The notes under the pieces were generated by a model that did not search any database, was not told where the DNA came from, and saw nothing but the letters and a program-made list of their open reading frames with translations. A DNA stretch of 56,712 nt from Deltaproteobacteria bacterium (GTDB lineage Bacteria > Desulfobacterota > Desulfarculia > Adiutricales > Adiutricaceae), in assembly GCA_031273455.1 (NCBI GenBank), contig JAISRZ010000125.1:1-56712 (forward strand), read 5' to 3'. Both the position numbers and the translations under genes were made by a program. This document shows, piece after piece, positions 33,111 to 42,444 of this stretch. Position 1 is the stretch's first letter. Each line of letters opens with the position of its first letter.

Positions 33111-33773
33111 ATGACAACCTTAGCGGCGATTTTTGACCTGGATGGCACTGTTTTAAACACTCTGCCGGATCTAGCCGATAGCCTGAATATCGCTCTTAAA
33201 GCCGCGGGCTACCCCACCCACGACCTTAATGGCTACCGGCCCATGGTGGGTAATGGCATGGCTAAAATGATCGAGCGAGCCTTGCCCCCGGACCATCAAG
33301 ACCCCTCGACCCAGAGCCAGATCCTCGCGGCCTTTAAAAAAGAATACGCCTTAAGGCAATGCGACAAAACCGCCCCTTACCCCGGGATAGTCGAGCTTTT
33401 GCGCGACCTTAAGGCCCAAGGTTGGTCTTTAGGGCTTCTTTCCAACAAAGACCATGAGAACACTTTACAAGTGGTCAACCATTTTTTCCCCCAGATCTTC
33501 ACCGAGATCCTCGGGGTTAAACCCGGGGCCACCACTAAACCTGACCCCACCGGGGCTTTGGGGATCTGCGCTTCTTTCGGGGTCAGCCCGAACCAGGTCT
33601 TTTACGTTGGCGACAGCGGGGTGGACATGGCCACGGCTAAAGGGGCCGGTTGTCGGCCCATTGGCGTCGCTTGGGGGTTTAGGCCCCAAGAGGAGCTGAT
33701 AGAGAATGGGGCTTTGGCCATCTTAAAGAACCCAGCGGACTTTTTACCTTTGATTAAAACTTTAGGTCAATAA
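33111..33773 (+). CDS. gph: HAD-family phosphatase, phosphoglycolate phosphatase-like
   Basis: A 220-residue cytosolic HAD hydrolase. Motif I is FDLDGT (nucleophile Asp9, acid Asp11), a helical cap covers about residues 15-80, motif II is LLSNK, the motif III lysine is in TTKPDP, and motif IV is YVGDSGVD. This is the Gph/PGP type that removes 2-phosphoglycolate or related small phosphates. The ATG at 33111 has AAGGAG at the right distance; a GTG 6 bases earlier overlaps that site. Its stop overlaps the ATG of coaE (ATGA), so the two are co-translated. Exact substrate is uncertain, as usual for this family. Confidence 0.87.
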   Translation: MTTLAAIFDLDGTVLNTLPDLADSLNIALKAAGYPTHDLNGYRPMVGNGMAKMIERALPPDHQDPSTQSQILAAFKKEYALRQCDKTAPYPGIVELLRDLKAQGWSLGLLSNKDHENTLQVVNHFFPQIFTEILGVKPGATTKPDPTGALGICASFGVSPNQVFYVGDSGVDMATAKGAGCRPIGVAWGFRPQEELIENGALAILKNPADFLPLIKTLGQ

Positions 33774-34552
33774 TGAGCGAAAACCCCCCTAATGAGACGC
33801 CCAACCCTTATGAGCTTCAAAAAAAACTCGCTCTAGGTTGTTCGATAGATCAACCCGAACGGCCTAAACTAACGCGAAGGCCTGAGGAACCGCCAGCCCC
33901 CGCTTGGACCGAGGCCACGGCCAATATACTTAAAAGCCAACCGGGCCGCGTCCGGGCGGCCTTAACCGGCGGCGTGGGCTCGGGCAAATCCACCGTGGCT
34001 GAGCTGTTGGTGGCCTTTGGGGCGGATCTTATTGATTTTGATCTATTGTCCCGGAAAGTTTTGGAGCCCGACACCCCAGGCTTTTACCAGACGGTCGAGC
34101 TTTTGGGGCCGAAGATAGTCACCAAAGACGGAACCTTAGACCGCCAGAAGATCGCTTTAACCATCTTTAAAAAACCGCTGATAAAAAAGGCCTTGGAGGA
34201 CATCGTCCATCCCTTGGCTTGGGATTTAATGGTTGATAGGCTAACGGCCTTAACGGACAGCCCCTTAGTCATTATCGACACCCCGCTTCTTTTTGAGGCC
34301 AACCTAAACCCGCTTTTTTATCCGGTCATCGTCACCTTCGCCTCAGTGGACGCTCAGTACCAACGCTTAAGGTCGCGGGACCCCCATAAATCCCGGCGCC
34401 TTTTAAAGAGCGTCATTAAAAGCCAAAAACCCTTCGCCGAAAAAGTGCGGCTCGCGGATATTGTCATTAACAATGGTGGCTCCCTAATTAGCCTAATCCG
34501 GCAAACTAAAGAGGTTTATTTGACCTTAATGGACTGGAAAACTTTTAAATAA
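33773..34552 (+). CDS. coaE: Dephospho-CoA kinase with N-terminal extension
   Basis: A 259-residue P-loop kinase that phosphorylates dephospho-CoA, the last step of CoA synthesis. The kinase starts at about residue 61 with LTGGVGSGKST (Walker A), then DFDLLSRKVLEP, then the LID region with RLRSRDPHKSRRL, then ADIVINNGGS near the C-terminus, all CoaE hallmarks. The first 60 residues (NPPNETPNPYEL region) are Pro-rich, not part of the family fold, and probably disordered; no internal start with a good ribosome-binding site was seen. The ATG overlaps the gph stop. Confidence 0.9.
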   Translation: MSENPPNETPNPYELQKKLALGCSIDQPERPKLTRRPEEPPAPAWTEATANILKSQPGRVRAALTGGVGSGKSTVAELLVAFGADLIDFDLLSRKVLEPDTPGFYQTVELLGPKIVTKDGTLDRQKIALTIFKKPLIKKALEDIVHPLAWDLMVDRLTALTDSPLVIIDTPLLFEANLNPLFYPVIVTFASVDAQYQRLRSRDPHKSRRLLKSVIKSQKPFAEKVRLADIVINNGGSLISLIRQTKEVYLTLMDWKTFK

Positions 34553-34566
34553 CCTGACACCCGCTC

Positions 34567-34598
34567 CCCAAAAAAAATATGTTTTTCTTTTTTTTGGG
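34567..34598. terminator. A/T-rich hairpin between coaE and rarA
   Basis: CCC plus eight A residues (34567-34577) is complementary to eight T residues plus GGG (34588-34598), an 11-bp perfect stem with a 10-base loop, starting 15 bases after the coaE stop. It may terminate gph-coaE or separate it from rarA. The ATG at 34579 lies in its loop, which argues against that codon as the rarA start. Confidence 0.5.
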
Positions 34599-34617
34599 CG
34601 AACTTATTAGGCGACAG

Positions 34618-35979
34618 ATGGCCCCAGATAACCTCTATGATAACCTCAATGATAAGCCGAAAGATAACCCCCAGCCATTTGAGACGACCTTTACGCCTTT
34701 AGCCCAAAGAATGCGGCCAGCGGTCCTAGACGACTTTATTGGGCAAAACCACTTGGTGGGGCCGGAAAAACTCTTGCGCCTTATGTACGAGGAAAGCCGG
34801 GTGGCCTCCTTAATCCTCTGGGGTCCGCCTGGGGTGGGGAAAACGTCTCTAGCTAGGTTACTAGCCCAAAAGGCCAAGTCGGAGTTTGTGGAGTTTTCCG
34901 CGGTCTTAGCTGGGATTAAGGACGTTAGGGACGTGGTCGCGCGGGCCCAATCGCTCCGCCGGTTAAGCGCTAAAGGGACGGTTCTCTTTGTCGATGAGAT
35001 CCACCGCTTTAATAAGGCCCAGCAAGACGCCTTTTTGCCCCACGTGGAAAACGGTTTAATCACTTTAATCGGGGCCACCACGGAAAACCCTTCCTTTGAG
35101 ATCATCCCAGCTTTGATATCCCGGGCCCGGGTTTTAGTCTTAGAGCCTTTAAGCTTTGAGGATCTAACCCTTTTAACCCACAAGGCCTTAACTGAGGACC
35201 GGGGCCTAGGCCGCTTAAAGGGGTCATTAACCGACGCGGCTTTAAACTTTTTAATCCAAACCTCCGGCGGCGACGCCCGGTCTTTACTAAACGCCTTGGA
35301 ACTAGCCATTAGCTTGGTGAAACCCCAAGCCAATGGGGCTAGGGTCATTGAGCTCCCTATTTTGGAGGAGGCGGTTCAGAAGAAAGCCTGGCGTTACGAT
35401 AAAAGCGGGGAAGAGCATTACAACCTTATTTCCGCTTTGCATAAGTCATTAAGGGATAGCGATCCGGACGCGGCCCTTTACTGGCTAGCCCGGATGCTGG
35501 AAGGCGGCGAGGATCCAGTCTATCTATTAAGGCGGATGATCCGTTTCGCCTCCGAGGACATTGGCCTAGCCGATCCAGTCGCTTTGATGCTGGGAACTTC
35601 TTGCTTGGATAGTTACCGTCTCCTTGGCTCCCCGGAAGGCGATCTGGCCTTAGCCCACTTGGCTCTCCACTTAGCTTGCGCCCCCAAGTCCAACGCCGTG
35701 TACGTGGCCTTTGGGGAAGCTAGAGCCGACGCCCAAAAGTATGGGCCTTTGCCGGTCCCCTTAAACATCCGAAACGCCCCCACGAGGCTCATGAAAAACT
35801 TAGGCTACGGGCGCGATTACCAGTACGCCCACAACTATGAGGATGAGCTAGTCGATCAAGAGCGTTTCCCCGAGGAGCTAAAAGGCCGGGAGTATTACCG
35901 CCCCAAAGGCCGGGGCCGGGAAAAAGCCATCCTGGAGTATTTAAACGCCCGGAAGGCCAAACTAAAACCAAAAGACTAA
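34618..35979 (+). CDS. rarA: Replication-associated recombination protein A (AAA+ ATPase, MgsA/RarA)
   Basis: A 453-residue AAA+ protein of the clamp-loader-like RarA/MgsA/WRNIP1 family that acts at stalled forks. In order: PLAQRMRPAVLDDFIGQNHL, Walker A WGPPGVGKTS, Walker B VLFVDEIHRFNKAQQDAFLP, sensor 1 IGATTENPSFE, SRARV arginine finger, sensor 2 GGDARSLLNALE, and the C-terminal tetramerisation part (AIYWLARMLEGGEDP-like sequence and RRMIRFASEDIGLADP). I prefer the ATG at 34618, since the earlier ATG at 34579 falls in a hairpin loop and would add a non-conserved MFFFFLG start. It follows coaE in the same direction. Confidence 0.92.
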   Translation: MAPDNLYDNLNDKPKDNPQPFETTFTPLAQRMRPAVLDDFIGQNHLVGPEKLLRLMYEESRVASLILWGPPGVGKTSLARLLAQKAKSEFVEFSAVLAGIKDVRDVVARAQSLRRLSAKGTVLFVDEIHRFNKAQQDAFLPHVENGLITLIGATTENPSFEIIPALISRARVLVLEPLSFEDLTLLTHKALTEDRGLGRLKGSLTDAALNFLIQTSGGDARSLLNALELAISLVKPQANGARVIELPILEEAVQKKAWRYDKSGEEHYNLISALHKSLRDSDPDAALYWLARMLEGGEDPVYLLRRMIRFASEDIGLADPVALMLGTSCLDSYRLLGSPEGDLALAHLALHLACAPKSNAVYVAFGEARADAQKYGPLPVPLNIRNAPTRLMKNLGYGRDYQYAHNYEDELVDQERFPEELKGREYYRPKGRGREKAILEYLNARKAKLKPKD

Positions 35980-36039
35980 AAGGCCTCCCTTTTGGCCTTA
36001 TAGGGCTAGCCAACGCTGAAAAAATCAACGGGAAAATCG

Positions 36040-37509
36040 ATGGAAAAATCGATTGAAAAAATGACTGACGTTCCAACGGACGCGACGCTTGACGAGCCAA
36101 AGGAAAAGCTAAAGTTTTATCTCTATCATAAGTCTCATACCCGCCAAAACTTTATCGTTTTAGCGCCCCTGGTGGACCCCAAAACCATCTGGGTGGAATG
36201 CCCGGTCTTAAGTTTAACCGCCGGTTATTGGACCGTTAGTCAAGCCTTAGCCAGCCGGGCTTTAGAGATCTGGCCGAACTGGTTTAATGGGTCTTATTCC
36301 GCGGAGCTAGTTCGCCTGACCGAGACTGAAGAGCCTAAGGTAAAACCCCTAACCGCTCTGGCCCCAAAAATCGATCTAAAATGGCTGACTCAAGCCGCCC
36401 TCTTAGCTAAATCCGGCCAAGCGCCCTCGGTGGACGATGAGGCCACCCCCATGGGGGAAGTTTGGCGGTTAGCCCAGCTTTTAGGTTCGGAGTTAACGGT
36501 CTTAGCCTTGGAGGCCACCTCCGAGTCGGACACTTTAGAGGCTCTGGGCTGGAAGCAGGCCATTTTAGCCATCAACCGGCTTTTAAGCGCGGAAATCGCG
36601 GTCTTTTGCCCCAGGGCTTACCTGGAGGACTCGCGCCTTAAACCCTTGTTTAATAAGGCCACCGTTCTCTCGACCAAACGGCGGGATTTACGGGCCCGCT
36701 TAGCGACCCCGCTTAGCCCACCGCCGCCTCGTCAAACTCCGCCTAACCAAACTTCGCCTAGTCAATCTACGCCAAGCCAACCTTCGCCTAAACCCGATCT
36801 GGCGACCTATAAGCTCCAGTTGACCGAAAAGCTCCTTGAGGATCCGCGGGTCAAAGGTCTCTTTCGGGCGAACGTCTTTTTAGGTTACTTCAATCGGGGG
36901 CCTTTAATGGCCGATCTTTTTGGCCCCGGGCAACTAGCGGTTTTCTTAAGCCCCTCGTCCGCGACCATCGAGGCCGCGACCATCGCGGCGGAAAACGACT
37001 TAAACCGGCGTCTATTTGGCCAAGGGCTCCGAGTGGTCCGCTTTTTAGACGTGGAACTGGCCGAGGGCTTGGACGCGGTGGTCAAAAAACTAGTCGCTTT
37101 AACCTTTAAACGCGGCCCCGGAACGCGAGGGTTAAAGTTTGTTAGTCAAGGGCCATTTAACGAACTCGACGCGGCCGCTTATAACCTGGCCCAAACGCTC
37201 AATAAGCGCGTAGGGTTAAAGAAGCGTATTTTCCGTGAAAGATACGCCAGCCTGGACCATAAAAATACGCTGGTGGATTTTGTCTGGCCAGAAGGGGCCT
37301 TGGTTATCGTCATCGATAAAGGGCCGCAAATAAGAAGCCTGGAAGAACGCTTAAGAGAGCTAAAAGAGGACTACCTTATGACCTTAGGCGGCTACACGGT
37401 CGTCCGGGTCAGCCGCTCCGAACTTTTAGGCTCCCCCGAGAAAGCCGTAAACCAGATCGCCCGGATAGTGGAGCTAAAAAAAGCTAAGTTACAATCCTTC
37501 ACTATTTAA
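36040..37509 (+). CDS. Hypothetical protein with DUF559-like nuclease-fold C-terminus
   Basis: A 489-residue soluble protein. Residues 1-225 are not recognised; a Pro/Ser/Thr/Gln-rich linker covers about 226-258; a middle region of about 130 residues follows. The C-terminal about 100 residues look like the DUF559/Vsr PD-(D/E)xK fold: LVDFVWPEGALVIVID, then an Arg/Leu-rich helix, then TLGGYTVVRVSRSELLGS. Where active relatives have a glutamate (LIIEIDG), this protein has VIVIDKG, so the catalytic site may be lost. Start chosen at 36040, though an ATG at 36061 is equally possible; neither has a strong site. It ends convergently inside the TRAP permease's 3' end (21-base overlap). Confidence 0.72.
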   Translation: MEKSIEKMTDVPTDATLDEPKEKLKFYLYHKSHTRQNFIVLAPLVDPKTIWVECPVLSLTAGYWTVSQALASRALEIWPNWFNGSYSAELVRLTETEEPKVKPLTALAPKIDLKWLTQAALLAKSGQAPSVDDEATPMGEVWRLAQLLGSELTVLALEATSESDTLEALGWKQAILAINRLLSAEIAVFCPRAYLEDSRLKPLFNKATVLSTKRRDLRARLATPLSPPPPRQTPPNQTSPSQSTPSQPSPKPDLATYKLQLTEKLLEDPRVKGLFRANVFLGYFNRGPLMADLFGPGQLAVFLSPSSATIEAATIAAENDLNRRLFGQGLRVVRFLDVELAEGLDAVVKKLVALTFKRGPGTRGLKFVSQGPFNELDAAAYNLAQTLNKRVGLKKRIFRERYASLDHKNTLVDFVWPEGALVIVIDKGPQIRSLEERLRELKEDYLMTLGGYTVVRVSRSELLGSPEKAVNQIARIVELKKAKLQSFTI

Positions 37510-39384
37510 AGGATCAGATTTTCGCTTTTTAACGATCCGCCCTACTATTATGAGGCTAAAAATAGCCAAACCCAAGAGGCGGATTTTTGGCGTGGGGACA
37601 AAAAGAGCGCCCCCGGCGATTAGTAAAAGGAACCGCCCGCCTAACCCTAAAGGGCCGGCCAAGTAGCCGTTAAAGGCCGCCCCCAAGGCCACTAACCCCG
37701 CGACAATGGCCGCGGTTAAAGCCGTCACCTCTAGGACCGTCCCCTTTAACAACAAAATCTCCGGGCTATAGATAAAAAGATAAGGCAAAATAAAGGCCGG
37801 CGTGGCCAAGATAAAGGCCTTAACCCCGGTCTTATGGGCGTTTCCGTGGGCCAAACCCGCGGCGGTGATGGAGGCTAAGCAAACCGGCGGGGTGATGTCA
37901 GCTAAAATGCCAAAATAAAAGATAAATAGGTGGGCCGCGAGGGGAATGACGCCGAGTTTAGCCAAAGCCGGGGCGATGACCGTGGAAGTGACAATGTAGT
38001 TGGCCGTGGTCGGGAGACCCATGCCCAAAACCAAGCAAGCCAGCATGGAGACAAAAAGCGTGGGGCCCATCATCCCTTTAGTTAGCTCAATGATGTGGGC
38101 CGATAAGGAAAGACCTAAACCCGTTAAAGAAAAAGTCCCCACTAAAAAACCGACCACCGCGCAAGCGCTGGCCGTAAAAGCCCCGCCTTTGGCCCCTTCG
38201 GCTAAGGTGACCACCAGGGCTTTGGGGTTTAAGCGCGTCTGAGATTTTAAGGAGCCAACGAGCCCAAGGGCGATGATCCCATAAAAGGCCGCTTTTAAAG
38301 GGGTGTAGCGCGAAAGGAGTAACCCGAGCATGACAAAAATAGGGATAGCCAAATGCCCATCGGCTAAAAGGATTTCCTTAACCGTCAAAGTTCCAGCCAC
38401 CCCACCTAACCCCCGTTTTTTGGCCATGAAGTGGACGGCGATGAAGATGGATAAAAAGTAGAGGATCGAGGGGATTAAGGCGGCGATGACGATGGTTAAG
38501 TAAGGGACCCCTAAAAACTCGCTCATAATAAAGGCCCCAGCCCCCATGATAGGCGGCATGAGTTGCCCGCCCGTGGAGGCGCACGCCTCAATGGCCCCAG
38601 CCTCCTCCGGCTGAAAGCCGGCCTCTTTCATTAAGGGGATGGTCACGGCCCCGGTGGTGGCCACGTTGGCCACCGAAGAGCCGTTAATGGTGCCCATTAA
38701 TCCCGAGGCCACCACCGACACCTTGGCTGGGCCGCCGGAGACTTTCCCCGTCAAAGCCAAGGCCAGGTTGTTAAAAAGCCTGATCCCGCCGCCGTGGGAC
38801 AGAAAAGCCCCAAACAAAACAAACATAAAAATGTAAGTGCTGGAGACCCCAATGGCCACCCCAAAGAGCCCTTCGTGGGTTAAGTACATATGCTGAATTA
38901 AGCGGTTTAAGGACACCCCTCGGTGCTGAAAGAACCAGGGGGCGTATTGGCCAAAATAACAGTAAAGCAAAAAGACAATAGCTAAAATGGGCAGGATCTT
39001 CCCCAAAACCCGCCGACCGGCTTCTAAGGCCAAGACCATGGTCATAAAGCCTAAGATTAGCTCATAACCTAAAGGCCGGCCCCCCCGAAAAGCGATGTCC
39101 TCATGGAATATAGCGATATATCCGCACCCCACCGCCCCCAAAAGAGCTAAAAGACCGTCATAAGCTAAGCTCAAACTCTTTTGGCCCGCCGGATACAGAA
39201 AGAAGACCAAGACCAAGGTCAAGGCTAGATGGATGGATCTTTGGACTGGGGTGGGGCATAGCCCCACCCCGGAAGTGTAGAGATGAAATAAAGACATCCC
39301 CGCGCCCACCATAAGGACTAGGTTTCGCCTAACCTTAAGGCTTAGCCCTTGGCAGTAGTTAATGGTTAGTCTTGGCTGGCTCAT
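37489..39384 (-). CDS. TRAP transporter fused permease (4TM/12TM)
   Basis: A 631-residue membrane protein that fuses the small (DctQ-like, about four helices, residues about 20-150) and large (DctM-like, about twelve helices) TRAP subunits. Conserved large-subunit segments include GTINGSSVANVATTGAVTIPLMK, EACASTGGQLMPPIMGAGAF, GMGLPTTANY and PPVCLASITAAGLA. It works with the TAXI binding protein encoded just upstream (32 bases) to import an organic anion with sodium. The substrate is unknown; TAXI systems often carry C4-C5 dicarboxylates. The gene is cotranscribed with the binding protein and lies convergent to the DUF559-like gene. Confidence 0.93.
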   Translation of the reverse strand: MSQPRLTINYCQGLSLKVRRNLVLMVGAGMSLFHLYTSGVGLCPTPVQRSIHLALTLVLVFFLYPAGQKSLSLAYDGLLALLGAVGCGYIAIFHEDIAFRGGRPLGYELILGFMTMVLALEAGRRVLGKILPILAIVFLLYCYFGQYAPWFFQHRGVSLNRLIQHMYLTHEGLFGVAIGVSSTYIFMFVLFGAFLSHGGGIRLFNNLALALTGKVSGGPAKVSVVASGLMGTINGSSVANVATTGAVTIPLMKEAGFQPEEAGAIEACASTGGQLMPPIMGAGAFIMSEFLGVPYLTIVIAALIPSILYFLSIFIAVHFMAKKRGLGGVAGTLTVKEILLADGHLAIPIFVMLGLLLSRYTPLKAAFYGIIALGLVGSLKSQTRLNPKALVVTLAEGAKGGAFTASACAVVGFLVGTFSLTGLGLSLSAHIIELTKGMMGPTLFVSMLACLVLGMGLPTTANYIVTSTVIAPALAKLGVIPLAAHLFIFYFGILADITPPVCLASITAAGLAHGNAHKTGVKAFILATPAFILPYLFIYSPEILLLKGTVLEVTALTAAIVAGLVALGAAFNGYLAGPLGLGGRFLLLIAGGALFVPTPKIRLLGLAIFSLIIVGRIVKKRKSDPLNSEGL

Positions 39385-39416
39385 AGGTTGGGGGGTACCG
39401 TTTAGACTTTAGCCGA

Positions 39417-40364
39417 CTACTTAATCAGCCCCAGCTCGCGGTAATACTTTTCCGCCCCGGGATGCAAGGGAATCTTCACGGTTTTAATGTCCTCGGCCCG
39501 CATGCCTTCCATGGTCTTGGTCACGGCCACCAGATCGGCTTTGTGGTCGAATAAGGCTTTGGTGAGTAAGTAAACCAAGTCGGGATCTATTTTCTCATGG
39601 ACGGCTAAAATGTTCGGGCTACTAAAAGAGCTAACCGGACCGCTTTGGCCTTTGTAGGTGTCCGCTGGGATAGTGAAGGGCGAAAAATAAGGGACTTCTT
39701 TAGACACGCAACCCACGGTCTCCGCCGGGATGGGTAAAATGTCCACTAACCCCATGGTGGTGGATTCCACGGCGCTGGCGATGCCAATGGCCCCAACGAT
39801 CACCGCGGCGTCAATGCGCCGATCGCCAAAGCCAGCCACCGCGTCGGCGTGGCCTAAGTACTCGGCTTTGATGTCTTTCTCAATGTCCAAGCCCACGCAT
39901 TTAAGTAAAATCCCGGTGGTCACCGAAACCGAGCCGCCCACCGCCCCAATGGATATTCTTTTATCCTTCAGTTCCTTTAAAGTTTTGATCCCACTGTTTT
40001 TGGCCACCAAAATATGGATAACCTCGGGATAAAGAGGGGCTAAGGTCCGTAAGAAGGTCTGAGCCTGACCCTCGTAGGATCGAAGGCCATTAAAAGCGTC
40101 ATAGGAAAGCCCATCGGCGAACCCAGCCTCAGCGTCCCCATCGCCCAATAGCTGAATGTTATTGCGAGTCCCGCCCGTGGACTGGGCCGAAGCCTTAACG
40201 TTGGGGACGTTATCGGTCCAGATCTTAGCCATGGCCGCTCCCACTGGGTAGTAGGTCCCGCCGGTCGGGCCAGTGGCCACGTTTATTAGTTTATCCTGAG
40301 CCAGAGCCGCCTGGCTAAAAGAAAGGCCCACCAACAAGATGGCCGTTAAAAGGACGCGGATCAT
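39417..40364 (-). CDS. TAXI-family TRAP solute-binding protein
   Basis: A 315-residue periplasmic binding protein. Signal peptide about residues 1-23 (LLTAILLVGLSFSQAALA), then the TAXI hallmark NVATGPTGGTYYPVGAAMA and the STGGTRNNIQLL segment. DAAVIVGAIG and the C-terminal PGAEKYYRELG are typical too. It captures an anion and delivers it to the fused permease downstream. The start has a strong GGAGGAATT site. A minus-strand promoter-like TTGTCA with TTTAAA after 17 bases lies close above it at low confidence. Confidence 0.92.
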   Translation of the reverse strand: MIRVLLTAILLVGLSFSQAALAQDKLINVATGPTGGTYYPVGAAMAKIWTDNVPNVKASAQSTGGTRNNIQLLGDGDAEAGFADGLSYDAFNGLRSYEGQAQTFLRTLAPLYPEVIHILVAKNSGIKTLKELKDKRISIGAVGGSVSVTTGILLKCVGLDIEKDIKAEYLGHADAVAGFGDRRIDAAVIVGAIGIASAVESTTMGLVDILPIPAETVGCVSKEVPYFSPFTIPADTYKGQSGPVSSFSSPNILAVHEKIDPDLVYLLTKALFDHKADLVAVTKTMEGMRAEDIKTVKIPLHPGAEKYYRELGLIK

Positions 40365-40998
40365 AATTCCTCCGTTTTAAAATCACTCTAAATAACAGTG
40401 ACAACTAAATAATTTAGCTGTATTAAATATTAGAACTTAAACAATAGATTATTTAACCTACAATAGGTTAGAAATCATATTTAAAGATAGAGACCTAGCT
40501 TGGGCGACCTCGGCCTAAAGAAGACGCTCTAAACAAAAAAGTTATAGCTATTATTACAAAAGCCAATAATACAAGTTATAAAAAGACCCGCTAGCTAAAG
40601 ACCATAAAAAACGGCCCTAAGCTTCGCGAGCTCAACCAAAGTTAGACTGGCGTCTTATGGGCCAGTTTAAACCTATTCCCCGAAAATGAGAAGCTATCTA
40701 AAAAAAATCCTTGACTTGACGCTATGTTATAAAGTATAATTCTTTTGACCTGACATCTCGCCGCAACCGTTAACTTATCGCCTTAAGGGTAGACGGGGAG
40801 CCTCTTAAGGCCACCCACAAGAAAGCTGATTAGCGCTGATTAGGATGGTGTTAATTATGATGGAACGGGGAAACGCGCGCCCTAGATCACACGCCCTAGA
40901 TCATTGGTTTAACTGTTTTAGGGAGATAAACGGTTAATTTAGTTTAATAATTTTTTCTATTTTTATTTATTTTTATTTATTTACAAGGTAATTATTAC
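40365..40998. other. Spacer with a strong orphan promoter at the left edge of the AT-rich islet
   Basis: The TAXI promoter should lie at the left. A strong plus-strand promoter (40711-40740) points right. An 8-bp inverted repeat (GCCTTAAG at 40780-40787, CTTAAGGC at 40804-40811) sits just downstream of it, and GCCCTAGATCA is repeated at about 40880-40903. No gene is seen; a small RNA or long leader is possible. Confidence 0.5.
40711..40740 (+). promoter_or_regulatory. Strong sigma70 promoter without an adjacent gene
   Basis: TTGACT at 40711-40716 and a perfect TATAAT at 40735-40740 with 18 bases between. The first supported gene downstream starts at 40999, about 250 bases away. The transcript would begin with an inverted-repeat-containing segment (40780-40811). 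Confidence 0.65.
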
Positions 40999-41379
40999 AT
41001 GAATACAGATAATAATAACAATAATGACAATGATAATGACACTAATACTGATTATTTTGATTTAGTATTGAGAAATATATCTAAACAATATCCTGTTGAA
41101 TTTTTAAAATTTCTTAATATAGTCGATGACGAAACTAAATCTTTAATTGACATATCGACAGGAGAAATTCTTATTGATGACTACTCTCTTAGCACTGAAT
41201 TAACTTCTCTTAACATCAAAAAATCTTTAATTAATGCTAAATTAAAATTTATGAATTACGCGATAAAAGAAGAAATTAAGTTAAAACATGATTTTAAATC
41301 TCAATTAAAAGAAATAAATAATAAAATAGCTAAAAATAAAGCTGCTTCGAAGGCTGAAAATGCCAAAAAAGACGTTTAA
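40999..41379 (+). CDS. AT-rich hypothetical protein
   Basis: A 126-residue protein opening with an Asn/Asp-rich tract (residues 2-17), then YFDLVLRNISKQYPVEFLKFLN, faintly like the N-terminus of Rpn/PD-(D/E)xK transposase-associated nucleases, but too short for that family. The C-terminus is Lys-rich and helical (EIKLKHDFKSQLKEINNKIA). The start has AAGG at a long distance. Codon use is far more AT-rich than in the neighbouring metabolic genes, which suggests recent acquisition or a decayed remnant. Function unknown. Confidence 0.55.
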   Translation: MNTDNNNNNDNDNDTNTDYFDLVLRNISKQYPVEFLKFLNIVDDETKSLIDISTGEILIDDYSLSTELTSLNIKKSLINAKLKFMNYAIKEEIKLKHDFKSQLKEINNKIAKNKAASKAENAKKDV

Positions 41380-42065
41380 AACCTTGAGGTTACGTCTTCA
41401 AAAGTTTAGGGTTAGCTCCGCCACCACCCGCCGCCCCTTAACGGTCCGTATAGACCCTTCTATGGTCGTTTAACTTCCGGCCTTAACCACCCTTCGTCCT
41501 CCTTAGGCTCGCGCTTAAAAAATGGCGCCTTGTAACCAGTCAGTCAGTCCCCTTACCATTGTCCTTTTCCCAAAAAACAATCGCGATCGCGGAAACCATT
41601 GACATTAGTTTGTTTAGACGGTTATAGTTTTTACGCACGCTTTGAAGATGTATTGTAATTTTTTCCAAGCTATTTTTTAACTATCCGCTCTCAAAAAAAC
41701 TTGCGGGCGCGCTCGCCCTAACCTAGTCAGATGGCCTTGTAAAAACCTCCTCATGGTGTAGTACGATGGTTAAAAAGATTTTATTCGCTCTTTAACTAAC
41801 CACAGGAGGATTGTGGAAGTTGTGGGAGTGATTGTGGGAGACGTTAACCCGCCTCCCTAAAAATTATACCTAATTGAATATAAATTTAGATTTTCTCTTG
41901 ACATAATTAAATACAGTTAGCACTATAAAACTATTCAAACAGAAAGTTAAAGGACAATCTAACAGATAATTTTGTATATCAAGTACAACTGATAAATGTA
42001 ATATTGGATTTATTGATAACTATGATTAACTATATATAGGTAATTCAGTTCTTAGAGAAGGCAAT
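41380..42065. other. Non-coding stretch in the AT-rich islet
   Basis: No supported gene. The first half is GC-richer, the second half AT-rich. A promoter-like pair, TTGACA (41898-41903) and TATAAA (41924-41929, 20-base spacing, so only moderate), points to the small genes to the right. Confidence 0.4.
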
Positions 42066-42308
42066 GTGCCTGTTTCTGTTTCATCAGTAGGTTCTAAAAA
42101 AGTTTGTAGTAAAGAATTTAATATTTCTCTTGATACCCTGAAATCAATCGCAAAAGGCAAGAAACATGAATTTGTCATGTGTGATGGAGTTTCAGTTATG
42201 AAGTTTCAGAAGAAATACAATAGCGCGAAGAAGATTAGTAAACTGGAAATTAAATGCTTGAATATTTACAATGCATTATACATATTTTTAACATTATACA
42301 TTAATTAA
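42066..42308 (+). CDS. Small AT-rich hypothetical protein
   Basis: An 80-residue frame beginning at a GTG with GAAGG nearby. The product is Lys/Ser-rich, has two cysteines, and ends in a hydrophobic run (IYNALYIFLTLYIN). No family is recognised; the first part resembles a small DNA- or RNA-binding protein only in composition. It lies in the AT-rich islet between other small genes. Coding status is uncertain. Confidence 0.35.
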   Translation: MPVSVSSVGSKKVCSKEFNISLDTLKSIAKGKKHEFVMCDGVSVMKFQKKYNSAKKISKLEIKCLNIYNALYIFLTLYIN

Positions 42309-42444
42309 CCATTATATAACAATAAAAATAATGATAACGATACATTTAAAACCTTAGGTTGTTAAGTATATAGTTGTCTATTAATAAATCATAAGTAAAT
42401 ACAATTTATTGTATATATTTTGTTTTAAGTAAAGGAAAATTGAT

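Noticed and set aside
34579-34617. Earlier start for rarA giving MFFFFLGELIRRQ
   Set aside because: The codon lies in the loop of an A8/T8 hairpin, has no ribosome-binding site, and the extra residues are not part of the family.
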